Below the pieces are notes generated by a model. That model saw nothing but the letters and a program-made list of their open reading frames with translations. It was not told the DNA's origin and did not search any database. The translations under genes were made by a program, and so were the position numbers. A stretch of 64,000 nt of DNA from Herbinix hemicellulosilytica (lineage in GTDB: Bacteria > Bacillota > Clostridia > Lachnospirales > Lachnospiraceae): contig NZ_CVTD020000029.1 in the NCBI RefSeq assembly GCF_002904165.1, forward strand, positions 1 to 64,000, in the 5' to 3' direction. Positions within the stretch are counted from its first letter, which is position 1; every line of letters begins with the position of its first letter. Shown piece by piece: positions 25,176 through 35,500 of the stretch.

Positions 25176-26459
25176 GTGAATTGTATGTTTATTACCCCAG
25201 ATAAAATGGATGGAAAGCGAATTTCTTATGATTATGTAGTACAGCAATGTGAAATACAGCGATTATTACAGTGGCATCCCCTTATAGCATTAAGTGATAT
25301 TTGCAAAGAAATAACAAGTGGGATTCGGGTTAAGAAAGAGTATTATACAGATAAAAACGGATATAAGATTATTGCTCCTGGAGACATAAGAAATGAAGTT
25401 ATATATATTAATGAACTTAAAGTAGTACAGCCTGAAGTAGTAAGAGAAAAAGACATTATAAATAATGGAGATATATTGATTACAGCCTCAGGTAAATCAG
25501 GACAGGTAATTTATGTAAATGAAGTATTAGAAGGATGTGTAGTAACATCGGATATTATTAAAATTACATTAAGGGATAGGGATAAAGGTATAAGATTATA
25601 TAAGTTTTTAAAAAGCAGTATAGGACAAATGCTGTTAAACTCCATAAAAATAGGGATTTTAAATAAAATTTTTGTGGAGGATGTTGAAAATTTATTAATT
25701 CCTGAAGACTTTGATACATATCAGGAAGAGTGTTCTTATGATTCTACAGGATATGCAGAGTCTGAAAAACTATACAGGTCTGCAGAAAACATATTTTACA
25801 GGGTATTTGATTATAAAGGTGAAGAAATGAATCTTAAACACTTTTATGTGACAGAATACCTTGACAGTCACAGATTAGACCCTGAGTACTACTCGAACTT
25901 TTACACTGAACTGTATAGGGTAATTCACAAGAATTTTGATGATGTAAAATGGGAGGAACTTGGAGAACTTGTAGAAATAAAAAAAGCAGATAAGCCCGAA
26001 ATAAGTAAGAATCAAAAAGTAAAGTATTTTTTGTTAGCGGATATAGACCCGAATTTTTCAATCATAAAAGAAACACATGAGGATTTTTACGGCAATTTAA
26101 GCAATCGAATGAGATATGTTGTGAGGAGGGGAGAAATAGTAACTGCCAAAGGAGGCAGTGCCACAGGGACTAAGGGACATGCAACGGCACTTATTACAGA
26201 AAAATTTGATGGTTTGGTTACAACAGATGCTCTATATAACTTGGTCCCCAGAAGAATTAATCCTTACTATCTTCTGTTTTTATTTAAACAGCCAATAATT
26301 CTAAACCAGGTAAACATGTTTACTAAAGGGACACTATATAAACTCATTCAAAAAAATGACTTTGAAAAAATCAAAATTCCAAGACTGGAAAGTAGTTTGG
26401 AAGAACAAATAGTAGATAAAATGATGAATTATTTAAGTGTGTTACAAAACAAATTTTAA
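25176..26459 (+). CDS. HsdS-like DNA specificity subunit 1
   Basis: About 425 residues with two target-recognition-type halves: HPLIALSDICKEITSGIRV...GDIRNE (about 33-75) and WEELGELVEIKKADKP...TAKGGSATGTKGH (about 250-325). Each ends with a helical conserved region, as in type I specificity subunits. It would choose the DNA sequence methylated by the HsdM-type protein encoded 600 bp downstream. The start is ambiguous (GTG 25176 or ATG 25185). First gene of a 15-gene co-directional operon; a second HsdS follows the methylase. Confidence 0.75.
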   Translation: MNCMFITPDKMDGKRISYDYVVQQCEIQRLLQWHPLIALSDICKEITSGIRVKKEYYTDKNGYKIIAPGDIRNEVIYINELKVVQPEVVREKDIINNGDILITASGKSGQVIYVNEVLEGCVVTSDIIKITLRDRDKGIRLYKFLKSSIGQMLLNSIKIGILNKIFVEDVENLLIPEDFDTYQEECSYDSTGYAESEKLYRSAENIFYRVFDYKGEEMNLKHFYVTEYLDSHRLDPEYYSNFYTELYRVIHKNFDDVKWEELGELVEIKKADKPEISKNQKVKYFLLADIDPNFSIIKETHEDFYGNLSNRMRYVVRRGEIVTAKGGSATGTKGHATALITEKFDGLVTTDALYNLVPRRINPYYLLFLFKQPIILNQVNMFTKGTLYKLIQKNDFEKIKIPRLESSLEEQIVDKMMNYLSVLQNKF

Positions 26460-26473
26460 AAGAGGTGTTATAT

Positions 26474-26704
26474 ATGGGTAAAAATCAATGGGTTGTAAGA
26501 CATGGCGACAAATGGGCTGTTAAAGGTGAAGGCAACGAAAGAGCAACTAAAGTCACTGGCACTCAAAAACAAGCGATAAATGTAGCAAAGGAAATTGCCC
26601 AAAACCAAAAATCTGAACTTATCATTCAAGGAAGAGACGGTAAAATCAGGAGTAAAGATAGTTATGGAAATGACCCGTATCCACCAAAAGATAAGGAGCA
26701 TTAA
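26474..26704 (+). CDS. DUF2188-family small protein
   Basis: 76 residues starting MGKNQWVVRHGDKWAVKGEGNE, a near-perfect DUF2188 pattern (short beta hairpins with W-V-x-x-G-D-W and a QKQAINVAKEIA helix). Function of the family is unknown; members are common next to restriction and toxin genes. ATG 26474 has AGAGGTG upstream. The gene is 14 bp after hsdS-1, so it is co-translated with the operon. Confidence 0.8.
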   Translation: MGKNQWVVRHGDKWAVKGEGNERATKVTGTQKQAINVAKEIAQNQKSELIIQGRDGKIRSKDSYGNDPYPPKDKEH

Positions 26705-26719
26705 TGGAGGTGGACCCTG

Positions 26720-27082
26720 TTGGTAGAAATAATATATGAACAACTGAAAACCCCTAAGTCTGTTGAAGAATTACACCAAAGGTTAAAAGAGTCTGGAGTG
26801 AAATGGAATAAAGCACAATTACAACTATTTCTTCTTATGGATAGTAATATTAAAAAGACTGGGGATTTATACAGTGTTGGAGGAAATAATCTAAATACTA
26901 TTATATTGGACATAGTGGATAAAGTAATGGATGGTAAACCTGTTACACCTATAAAAAGGATTATGGAGTATGTACCAAATGACATTACAGTCAGTGCAGA
27001 AGAGATATCAAAAATTGCAGAGCAAAGTGGGAAATACAAACTTCATCCCAATGGGGCTGTTTTAATGAGAGCAAAAAATTAA
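26720..27082 (+). CDS. Winged-helix-like small protein
   Basis: 120 residues from a TTG 9 nt after GGAGG. The N-terminus (LKTPKSVEELHQRLKESGVKW...) reads as a helix-turn-helix or winged-helix fold. Likely a DNA-binding accessory or operon regulator. Sits between DUF2188 and the methylase with 13-15 bp gaps. No named family recognised. Confidence 0.55.
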   Translation: MVEIIYEQLKTPKSVEELHQRLKESGVKWNKAQLQLFLLMDSNIKKTGDLYSVGGNNLNTIILDIVDKVMDGKPVTPIKRIMEYVPNDITVSAEEISKIAEQSGKYKLHPNGAVLMRAKN

Positions 27083-27095
27083 GGAGGAATTTTTC

Positions 27096-28982
27096 ATGCA
27101 GGAACTAAAGGATAAAATAAGAAAACTTGGTTACGAAGAAATAAAGGACATTGATGATGCTACCTTTATAGCCAGCCATAAAAATGTATATGTATATGTA
27201 AAAAAAGTAGATGAAGAACAGTTAAAGCCAGAATTGGTTACTGCTATAACATATGAAGCGATGGAAACTGACCCTATTTCTACCTATGCTTGGATTACAA
27301 ACGGTACAAGCAATGCCTATGTCCTTGTTGAAGAGGAAAAGGCTGTTTCTGAAATTCCATCAGTCTTTGAAGATGAGAATAAATTGTACTCAGGCAAAAG
27401 GCAACTTACTGATAGGGATAAATGGTCAATAAGAAAATATCAAGAGTTACAAGAGAAATTTGATGGACTCCATGAAATGATTTATGGAATGAAGGACCAT
27501 GTAAATAACTCCAATGATGTAATCGATGAATTCAGCAAACTTATTTTTTTGGAGACTTTCAGGCTTTATCATCCTGAATATAGATTAACTAAGGGTAATG
27601 TAACAGGGAAACTATTTAACGAAATATATAGATACGAATATGTAGAAAAACATAAGGATAAGGCAGTCCAGGAGATAAGGGAAGCCTTTAAAGAAATAAA
27701 AGACCATGCAGATTATGTTGCTATTTTGGATAATGGGGAAAAGGCAAACATATTCAGTGCAGATGAATATATAAAACTGGAGAATCCCAATATCTATATT
27801 GCTGTTTTAAAGGCTCTCCAGGATTTAGGACCGATAAAAATTGACGGTGTAGAGAGACCTGCCACTTTAAGGGATTTAACTGGGGATGTATTGGGTAGGG
27901 TTTTTGATGTACTGCTTCGTGGAAAGTTTGAGAATAAAGGCGGTATGGGTATCTATCTTACTCCAAGACAGGTAACGGAAGCAGCAGCAGAAATGGTTTT
28001 ACACGACCTTACCAAAGACGGGGCAGCAAAACTAATTGCTAAAGACCCCAAAACAGGAATACCTACCCTCCGCATAGGTGATTTGTGCTGCGGTTCGGCA
28101 GGATTTTTAATAAAAATGCTTCAGAAGATAGAACACTACCTTCTGAACAAATTGACAGGAGACAAGAAGCAGTATGAGGAACTTTTTGAACAAATGAAGG
28201 AACACTGTTTTATAGGTGCTGATAATGCCCCAGGGATGGTGCTTAAAGCAAGGATTAACATGGCACTTCACGGAGCGCCTAAGTGCCCGATTTTCCAAAC
28301 GAGAAATTCCCTTATGAATACACGTCTTAAACCAGGGACATTCGATGCAATCCTTACAAATCCCCCATTTTCAAAAACTGGTATTTCAAAAACGATTAAG
28401 AAGGGAAATACCACTGTTGAAAACCCTGAAGGCGCTGAAATTATCAAATATTATTCTTCTGACATAGATGAAGATGGACAAAACAGAATGAATCCTTATG
28501 GCTTATCACTTGGGTCAAAGCCAGACAGCAGAGGTCAGTGGAAAGAAGTAAATTCGGTAGACCCAGCAGTGTTATTTATTGACAGAAACCTTCAACTGTT
28601 GAAACCAGGCGGGCTACTCATGATAGTTGTACCAGATGGAATTCTTTCAAACTCAGGGGATAAATATGTCCGTGAATACATCATGGGTAAGAAAAACCCT
28701 GTAACAGGTGAATTTGAAGGCGGCAAAGCAATACTGAAAGCGGTTATAAGCCTTCCGCAGGAAACTTTTGCCCTTTCAGGAGCAGGTGCAAAAACGTCGC
28801 TGCTATATTTAAAGAAGAAAAAACATCCAGGAGAAAAACAAGGTCCTGTATTTATGGCAGTAGCAGATGAGGTTGGATTTACTGTAAAACAGAATGTAGA
28901 AGTGCAGTTAGGTGACGACCACAACGATTTATTAAAGATTGTGGAGGCTTATAAAAAGGGTATGCCAGAGGATATGGAGTAA
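27096..28982 (+). CDS. hsdM: N6-adenine DNA methylase (HsdM-like)
   Basis: 628 residues. The N-terminal region resembles the helical HsdM N domain and a HsdR-N-like segment. The methylase core carries SAM-binding motif I LCCGSAGFL (about 330-338) and catalytic motif IV TNPPF (about 421-425). It transfers methyl from SAM to the N6 of adenine at sites defined by HsdS. AAGGAGG lies before the ATG. It is flanked by two different HsdS subunits. No HsdR-type translocating nuclease is encoded nearby; the downstream ATPase, HerA and nuclease-like genes take its place. Confidence 0.9.
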   Translation: MQELKDKIRKLGYEEIKDIDDATFIASHKNVYVYVKKVDEEQLKPELVTAITYEAMETDPISTYAWITNGTSNAYVLVEEEKAVSEIPSVFEDENKLYSGKRQLTDRDKWSIRKYQELQEKFDGLHEMIYGMKDHVNNSNDVIDEFSKLIFLETFRLYHPEYRLTKGNVTGKLFNEIYRYEYVEKHKDKAVQEIREAFKEIKDHADYVAILDNGEKANIFSADEYIKLENPNIYIAVLKALQDLGPIKIDGVERPATLRDLTGDVLGRVFDVLLRGKFENKGGMGIYLTPRQVTEAAAEMVLHDLTKDGAAKLIAKDPKTGIPTLRIGDLCCGSAGFLIKMLQKIEHYLLNKLTGDKKQYEELFEQMKEHCFIGADNAPGMVLKARINMALHGAPKCPIFQTRNSLMNTRLKPGTFDAILTNPPFSKTGISKTIKKGNTTVENPEGAEIIKYYSSDIDEDGQNRMNPYGLSLGSKPDSRGQWKEVNSVDPAVLFIDRNLQLLKPGGLLMIVVPDGILSNSGDKYVREYIMGKKNPVTGEFEGGKAILKAVISLPQETFALSGAGAKTSLLYLKKKKHPGEKQGPVFMAVADEVGFTVKQNVEVQLGDDHNDLLKIVEAYKKGMPEDME

Positions 28983-29004
28983 AGACGGAAAGGGGTGAAT
29001 ATCT

Positions 29005-30441
29005 TTGAAGGGATATTGTTTGGCTTTAGAAAAACCTAGTGCAATTTATGCTGCTAATATATTGATAGAAGATAGAATTGATGCAGATGCTTATAATTAT
29101 TTATATATAAAAGAAATATCAAAATTAAAATTTAGTGGATTAAAATTGGCTAATATAACAGATTTTTATTCAGTAGAGATGTTAACAGGATTTGAAAACT
29201 CAAAATATATTAATTACACAAACCAAGGAATTCCATTTATTAGATGTAAAAATATTAGAGATAATTATTTTGATGAAGATGATTTAACTTATATTTCAGA
29301 AGAAGTATATAACATTTTAAAAAGAGCACAACTTAGTGATGATGATTTACTTTATACTAAAACGGGCTCTAATCTAGGTCAAGTATGCTGTGTGCCCAAA
29401 GGAATGAAAGCCATAGCATCATCGAATTGTTGTTTTTTTAAAAAAAGTCAAAATAAGAGCATTGATTCTCATTATGTTTCTACATTTTTAAATAGTAAAT
29501 ATGGAAAAGTTCAAACCAATAGAGCACAAACCAAAACTGGTCAACCAACAATTGATTTTCAAAGACTTAAACAATTTTTAATCCCCATCCCATCTCCTGA
29601 AATTCAAAAGTACATAGGAGATAAGGTTAGAAAAGCAGAAGAGTTGAGAGAAGAAGCGAAAAGATTGAAGAAAGAGGCTGAAGAGATATTTTATGAGGCG
29701 ATAGAGATAGATAAATTGAATTCCAAATTAATAAAAGTAACTAAATTTAGTTGGATAAAAGAAAATCAGATTGAAGATAGATTGGATTTAAAATATAATT
29801 CTCCATCCATAATTACGATTTATGAACATTTTAGAAAATATAAATGTTCTCTATTAAAGGATGAGTTTAAAACAATTTCAGGATATGCATTTTCAAGTGG
29901 TGATTTTGATGATATGGATGGAGAAAAAGTAATAAAGATAGGAGATATTAGTGACTTTACAATAGATACAACAAGTCTAACTAGAGTAAAGATTGGTACT
30001 AAGGTAAAGGAAAGAATTAGAGAATTCTCATGTAATATACAAGATTTAGTTTATGCAATGACTGGTGCTACAATTGGAAAAGTAGCAATGTATATTGATA
30101 ATGAAACAGTATATATAAATCAGAGAGTAGCATGTATAAAACCAAAAAGAAATAATATTCCTACTGGATATTTGTTACTATACTTGAATTCTGATATTGG
30201 TAAAGAAATAAGTTATAGTTTATCAACTGGAGTAGCACAACCTAATATAGCATTAGAAGAATTAAATAATATTGTAATACCTCAATTAGCGAATAATATA
30301 ATGGATAAAATCCATCATAATGTACTTAATAGTTTAATAAAACATAAAGAATCAAAACAACTAATTCAAGAGGCCAAACGAGACGTAGAAGACCTGATAG
30401 AAGGCAACTTTGATATGTCGAAAGTAAAAGCAAATAGTTAG
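29005..30441 (+). CDS. HsdS-like DNA specificity subunit 2
   Basis: 478 residues from a TTG after AAGGGGTGA. Two target-recognition domains with typical VEMLTGFENSKYINYTNQGIPF... and SGYAFSSGDFDDMDGEKVIKIGDI patterns, separated by a coiled-coil conserved region (KVRKAEELREEAKRLKKEAEEI, about 207-228) and followed by a second one. Typical type I or BREX-type specificity protein. Its recognition domains differ from hsdS-1, so the single methylase may be able to use two specificities. Confidence 0.85.
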   Translation: MKGYCLALEKPSAIYAANILIEDRIDADAYNYLYIKEISKLKFSGLKLANITDFYSVEMLTGFENSKYINYTNQGIPFIRCKNIRDNYFDEDDLTYISEEVYNILKRAQLSDDDLLYTKTGSNLGQVCCVPKGMKAIASSNCCFFKKSQNKSIDSHYVSTFLNSKYGKVQTNRAQTKTGQPTIDFQRLKQFLIPIPSPEIQKYIGDKVRKAEELREEAKRLKKEAEEIFYEAIEIDKLNSKLIKVTKFSWIKENQIEDRLDLKYNSPSIITIYEHFRKYKCSLLKDEFKTISGYAFSSGDFDDMDGEKVIKIGDISDFTIDTTSLTRVKIGTKVKERIREFSCNIQDLVYAMTGATIGKVAMYIDNETVYINQRVACIKPKRNNIPTGYLLLYLNSDIGKEISYSLSTGVAQPNIALEELNNIVIPQLANNIMDKIHHNVLNSLIKHKESKQLIQEAKRDVEDLIEGNFDMSKVKANS

Positions 30442-30473
30442 AATTTTGTACAGAGCAAAGGCAGGTGAGTCCT

Positions 30474-31529
30474 TTGATAAATATAAACGAATTGGTTAAA
30501 AGTTTAAATAGCCTATACGATTACGGAGAAATAAAAAATAACACTGATTTACAATACCTTATAGACCAAAACTTTATTAGACTTGCAGAAGACAGGCTGG
30601 TTATCACGAAAAAATGGATTAAGTTTAGTGGAAAGGTAAGCAGGGAAGATTTTATAACATCTCTTCTCTGCTTCTATCCTCCTCTGTTACATAAATTGCT
30701 GAAAAAAGTATACGAAGAGGCTTGTATTATAGGTCAGAGGGGAGACGGTAAAGCCCTATATGAGTTTATAGACAGCATCCCTGAATTTGGTGAAACCATA
30801 TTAAATATTAAGGATAAAGATATAGAAGAAACGGAAGAAATAAAGTCCTTTTATCAGGCTGTGTTTAATGGATATCCTCAATATCCTTCAATACTTACAA
30901 AACTAAAAATCATGCAATTGGCAGAGGATACAGAGGATGTGGAGTTACCACCGATGGGTAATAACCCTAATGAGATATGGGTGCAGGGCAGGAGGATAAC
31001 TTCATCTGTAAACCTCTCAAAGTTAAAGGATAAAAACAAATATACCTTTACTCCCTATGAATATAAGGATTTTTCAGTGGAAGAGCCTATAAGGGAAGCC
31101 CTTTCTTACCCGTGGAAGACATTTTTAACCATACTAACTATGATAGCCCTTGAATATCAGACGGCAGGTTTTGAAGGCTTATCCATAAGACCTACGGACC
31201 ACACCAACTACTATGCAACCCAGCCTTTAGACTTTTACATTTTTAATACAAAGGGCAGAGAAGTTAGGGTAGGAAGACTTAATGATTTTGTATATGAATT
31301 TTGCATGGAAAATGATATGTACCTTTTTCCAGATAAGGCTCCTGAAGTAGACAAGGTGGTTTTCGATATGATGGATGAGAATATAATTGATTTTAAAGAT
31401 GGGGAATACGTGCTTAATGAGGAATTTAAAGACTTAATATACTCAAAGGATATTATTATAAAAAACCGTTCCAGAAAGTTTAAAAGCACCATTAAAGACT
31501 ATATAGAAAAGTTGAGGAATACATTATGA
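30474..31529 (+). CDS. Defence-operon protein of unknown function A
   Basis: About 351 residues; a TTG at 30474 is favoured by AGGTGAG spacing, the GTG at 30465 is the alternative. Mixed alpha/beta, soluble, acidic, without recognised catalytic motif. Its stop overlaps the next start by 4 bp (ATGA). The next protein has similar size and general composition, so the two may form a complex. Operon position next to the large ATPase is the only functional clue. Confidence 0.6.
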   Translation: MININELVKSLNSLYDYGEIKNNTDLQYLIDQNFIRLAEDRLVITKKWIKFSGKVSREDFITSLLCFYPPLLHKLLKKVYEEACIIGQRGDGKALYEFIDSIPEFGETILNIKDKDIEETEEIKSFYQAVFNGYPQYPSILTKLKIMQLAEDTEDVELPPMGNNPNEIWVQGRRITSSVNLSKLKDKNKYTFTPYEYKDFSVEEPIREALSYPWKTFLTILTMIALEYQTAGFEGLSIRPTDHTNYYATQPLDFYIFNTKGREVRVGRLNDFVYEFCMENDMYLFPDKAPEVDKVVFDMMDENIIDFKDGEYVLNEEFKDLIYSKDIIIKNRSRKFKSTIKDYIEKLRNTL

Positions 31530-32581
31530 TTATAAAAATAGGTACGGACAGATTTTGGGTAAAAGCATCCAATATAGAAAGGTGGGCAGAGATTTTAAAA
31601 TCTTTACCAAAGAAAATACCCTGCAGCAGTAAAAAAGATATAGCCAGGGATTATCTTGGCTATAAGGTTGACGAGAGCGGAAGAATTGTCAATGCTGATG
31701 AGGTATATGGCCTTTTTGGTGCAGAAAAAGATAAAGACTCTTTAACTATCGTTGGATGTAACTTTATAAAAGAAATTGAAGGAGGATATGAACTTACAGG
31801 GGGTGCTACTGAACTGGTAGAAAGATTTAAACATAATGAGGAATGGGAAAAGGTATTGGGAAGTCAATTATTAAAGTATTCCATAAGAATTAGGACCATT
31901 GCTTATGCAATGCTAAATGGAGGATATCTCTATTTTGAAAAAGGATATATGGAAAACTTCGCAAAGGCTTATATAACCCTGAATGACAAGAAGTTTTACA
32001 TTTTCAGCAACAAGCCCGATGAAATGAACATTAATAGTTTAATGAAGGAGAATCAATCAAAAATATTAGGTGATTTCTGGAGAAAGGAACTTGATATTGG
32101 AGATGGGGAAGAAATAGAATTTAGGGGCGTTAATAAAGATTATCCTTCTTTAGGCTCCATGAGTACTTATTTAAAAATACCAATGCTGTTGTTTGACTAT
32201 TTAGGTTGGATTGTTGAAAGCGAAGATGGAAGGTACGTCTTAGATAAACATAAGATAAAAGAGGATGCTGGTATTGATGTATATGAAAGTTTAGTAAATG
32301 AAGCCGACGTGGATGATATAGAAATACTACATAAATTAATTAAAGAATACTCGGATGCAAGAGGATTTTTTCCAGTAGGAATAGTAGGCTCCATATTGAA
32401 AAAGAAGGTTGACAGTGAAAATACTATGGCAGAAGAACAATGGATTGACCATTACTTTGTTACGGGTATAAACAAAGGAAAGTTTATAATTAAAGACCAT
32501 GAGCAGGGGCAGCCCAGGCACGGCAGGGGCTTGCTGGGGAAAAAAGATTATCAATTAATTAAGTTGGAGATTAGAGATTAG
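31526..32581 (+). CDS. Defence-operon protein of unknown function B
   Basis: 351 residues, overlapping its upstream neighbour by 4 bp and ending just before the large ATPase gene. The last 90 residues contain an ILHKLIKEYSDARGFFPVGIVGS winged-helix-like region and a basic C-terminal tail (PRHGRGLLGKKDYQL). No known family recognised. Coupling suggests stoichiometric assembly with protein A and the ATPase. Confidence 0.6.
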   Translation: MIIKIGTDRFWVKASNIERWAEILKSLPKKIPCSSKKDIARDYLGYKVDESGRIVNADEVYGLFGAEKDKDSLTIVGCNFIKEIEGGYELTGGATELVERFKHNEEWEKVLGSQLLKYSIRIRTIAYAMLNGGYLYFEKGYMENFAKAYITLNDKKFYIFSNKPDEMNINSLMKENQSKILGDFWRKELDIGDGEEIEFRGVNKDYPSLGSMSTYLKIPMLLFDYLGWIVESEDGRYVLDKHKIKEDAGIDVYESLVNEADVDDIEILHKLIKEYSDARGFFPVGIVGSILKKKVDSENTMAEEQWIDHYFVTGINKGKFIIKDHEQGQPRHGRGLLGKKDYQLIKLEIRD

Positions 32582-32592
32582 GAGGGATGGAT

Positions 32593-35500
32593 ATGTCTAT
32601 ATGGGCTCCTTTTGGTACCAGTGATTTTCCTTTAAATCAGCCGATGGTAGGGCAGAAAGAGTTCTACGAAATTTTTAAAGGCTTTACGAAGACTATGAAA
32701 AGTGCAGGGATGGCAACTATTTTCCCGCTGATTTCAAAGTGGGGTGTAGGTAAATCCCGTATCGGTTTCGAACTTATTTCAGAACCTCTTGGCATGGACA
32801 AGGGATGGATTATTAATGAAGATGGCGTACAAAAGGAAGTGAGAATTTTCAAGCCGAATTTCGAAGATAAGGTTCTTCCATTATACATAAGGTATTCCCA
32901 AATGTGCCATCCTGATTTAATTGGAGATAACTGGGTGGCTTACGGCATTTATACAGCACTTTCCTATTTAAGCAGAGAATCCGATGGAAGCATTCAAGGA
33001 AAGATTATGGAAGCCATTCAAGATGCCTTATCTCCTGTAGGGTTTGATAGAAGCATCCTTGGAGATTTACTGCAAGTAGACAGGGTAAATTTAAATGAAC
33101 TGGTTATAAACAAAGAGAAGTTGGATGAATTAACCCGAAAAGGAATGGAGTATGTTAAGCAATTCGGTATTGAACATTTTCTTATTGTCTGCGATGAATT
33201 AGAAACAGCGGGGGAAATTGCAAAGTATGGAATTGAAAAAGAGAAGGAACTGGTAAACAAAATAGATGGAGAAGCAATTCAGGTAATTACAAGTGCTATA
33301 AAACATGAAGACCCGAGAAAGAAATATCCAGAGGTTTCCTATCTTCTTTTGTGTTCTACAGTTATAGGAGGAAGTATCCAAGGGATAGGTGCTTTAGATA
33401 GAAGAACGGAAATGTATGAAATGCTTCAGAATTCCTTTGCAGATATATCGGATTATATCGCTTATCTTAACAAGAAGGGCATGATACCCGATTATCCAAA
33501 AGGACTGATAGAAGCAGCCTATACCATAGCAGGAGGTAATTTTGGCTGGTTTAACGTTATTATGCATAACGTAGACCAAAAGATGGAAGATAGTTCTGTC
33601 AAAAAAGAAACAGGATATATTTTTGAAACCATATTAAACTCCAGCAACCGTTTTAAAGAAAGTTTGATTGATAAACCTGCTTTTGACTACATTCAGTGTG
33701 ATGATAGATTCAGGCAGACTATTAAGCATGCTCTTTTAGAGCAAATCCCTAAGAAGAAAACAAACTATTCTGCGGAAGAAATAAATGCCATGATGGATGC
33801 AAAGGCAGAAGATGGCGAAAAGTTATTCAAAGAGTTTTACTGTGTGAAATTAGAAAAGGATGATTTGGCGGTTTACCTCAATTCTCAAGGCTACAAAAGA
33901 GAAACGGGAGATATATTTGTTAATAATTTCGGTAGCAGTTTTGATTTAGGCATACTTTTGAGAAGCCTAAAAACTTTTTCTCTCAATGTAAAAGAAAATG
34001 AGTATATTGTGGGGAAGGAAGAAGAAACATTTTTAGACCAGGTCAGGATGTTGTATCCGAAGGATGATATTGAAGAATCAGCAAGATATATCTATGGATA
34101 CATCCTTGAAAAAATAGAAAAAGAAGATATAAAAGAAGCAGAATATATCGGACCAAACTTTGCCTATTTAAGCCGCCTTGATAAAAGGTATAGAGTAGAA
34201 AAAGATGATTTTGGCTACGTTCCAGATACTGAAAAAAACAAAGAGATTGAAGCGTTAGTAAAAGAAAGAAGCAAAAATAGAAAAGAGGAAGTAAAAAGGG
34301 TTCTTTCAGGTGCCTGCAGGGCATTGGAAATAAACTACCCAGAAGAAAATTTTTATACTATCAATGGCGTTGAATGTGTCAGGACCAAGGTAGAAGGAGG
34401 ACCTTATCTTGATGTTCACGAGGACAGAATAGTAGATATTATATGGGGTAAGGATGAAGATAGATTAAAAGATGCACTGTTAGATAGCAGGCTTTTAAAA
34501 GAAGGAGTTCATCCTGTTATTGTAATCTCTGATTCTGTTATTAGTGCAGAGTACACCGATAAATTTGTAAAAGAAAAGTATGAAGGCATAGGAAAGTGCT
34601 TGATATTTGTCAATATAACCAGACTTCAAAAGGATATTTTAGAGGTCATGTCCATAGATAAGGACATATTGGATATAAGGGAGAACAGGAATGTTATTAC
34701 TTCTACCTTTAGGGATAGAATCAGAAAAATCAGGGACCATTTTAATTTAAAGGCAAGAGAATGGTTTGAAAAATTAGATGAGGAAGGCTGGATATTAAGA
34801 CCTATTATCTATAAGAAACATGATGAGAAACAAATAGCGCTGCTGTCAAAGGCTTATAAGCAAATGCTCATCCACGGCATTGATTTTGAGGAACTTGGAA
34901 GCAAAAAAGATGTGAGATTGTCTGATGCAGAATATACGGAGTTAAAGAACGTTTTGAAATCAACCGCCATAGGCAGAATGAATGAGGGAAAAGGATATAA
35001 GGAAACAGGTTTATTCATTCATGAGGATGAAAATAGATACAGCATAAATATACCCGCATGTATGAACAGAATACTGAAGTTTAATGGAAACAGCAACAAA
35101 TCCATGGCTGATTACAGCAATAAATTTTTCTTCAGCCTTATACACGAGGTAAAGCCGAAACGCATTCTAGAACAGTGGATAGAGTTTATGATGGGGCTAA
35201 ATCTTTTGCTAAAAACCAAGGACGGTTTTATCGAGAGAATATCCAATTATGAGTTGGACGGCAGGTATTCTGTAGTTAAAAAATGGCTGGAAGATGACTG
35301 CAAAAAAGAAATTGACAGCATGAAGAAGGTTATAAACGGTCCTTATTTGGATGTCCTTGAGAAGAATCAGGTACCTTATTATAAAGTACAACTTCAAGAG
35401 GCTGAAAAAATTAAGGACAGCATTAATGTTGATAAGTTATCAGAAAAAGATAATAAGAATATGGAAAACTTCAGAGATGTTATTTCGAAGATTGAGAAAT

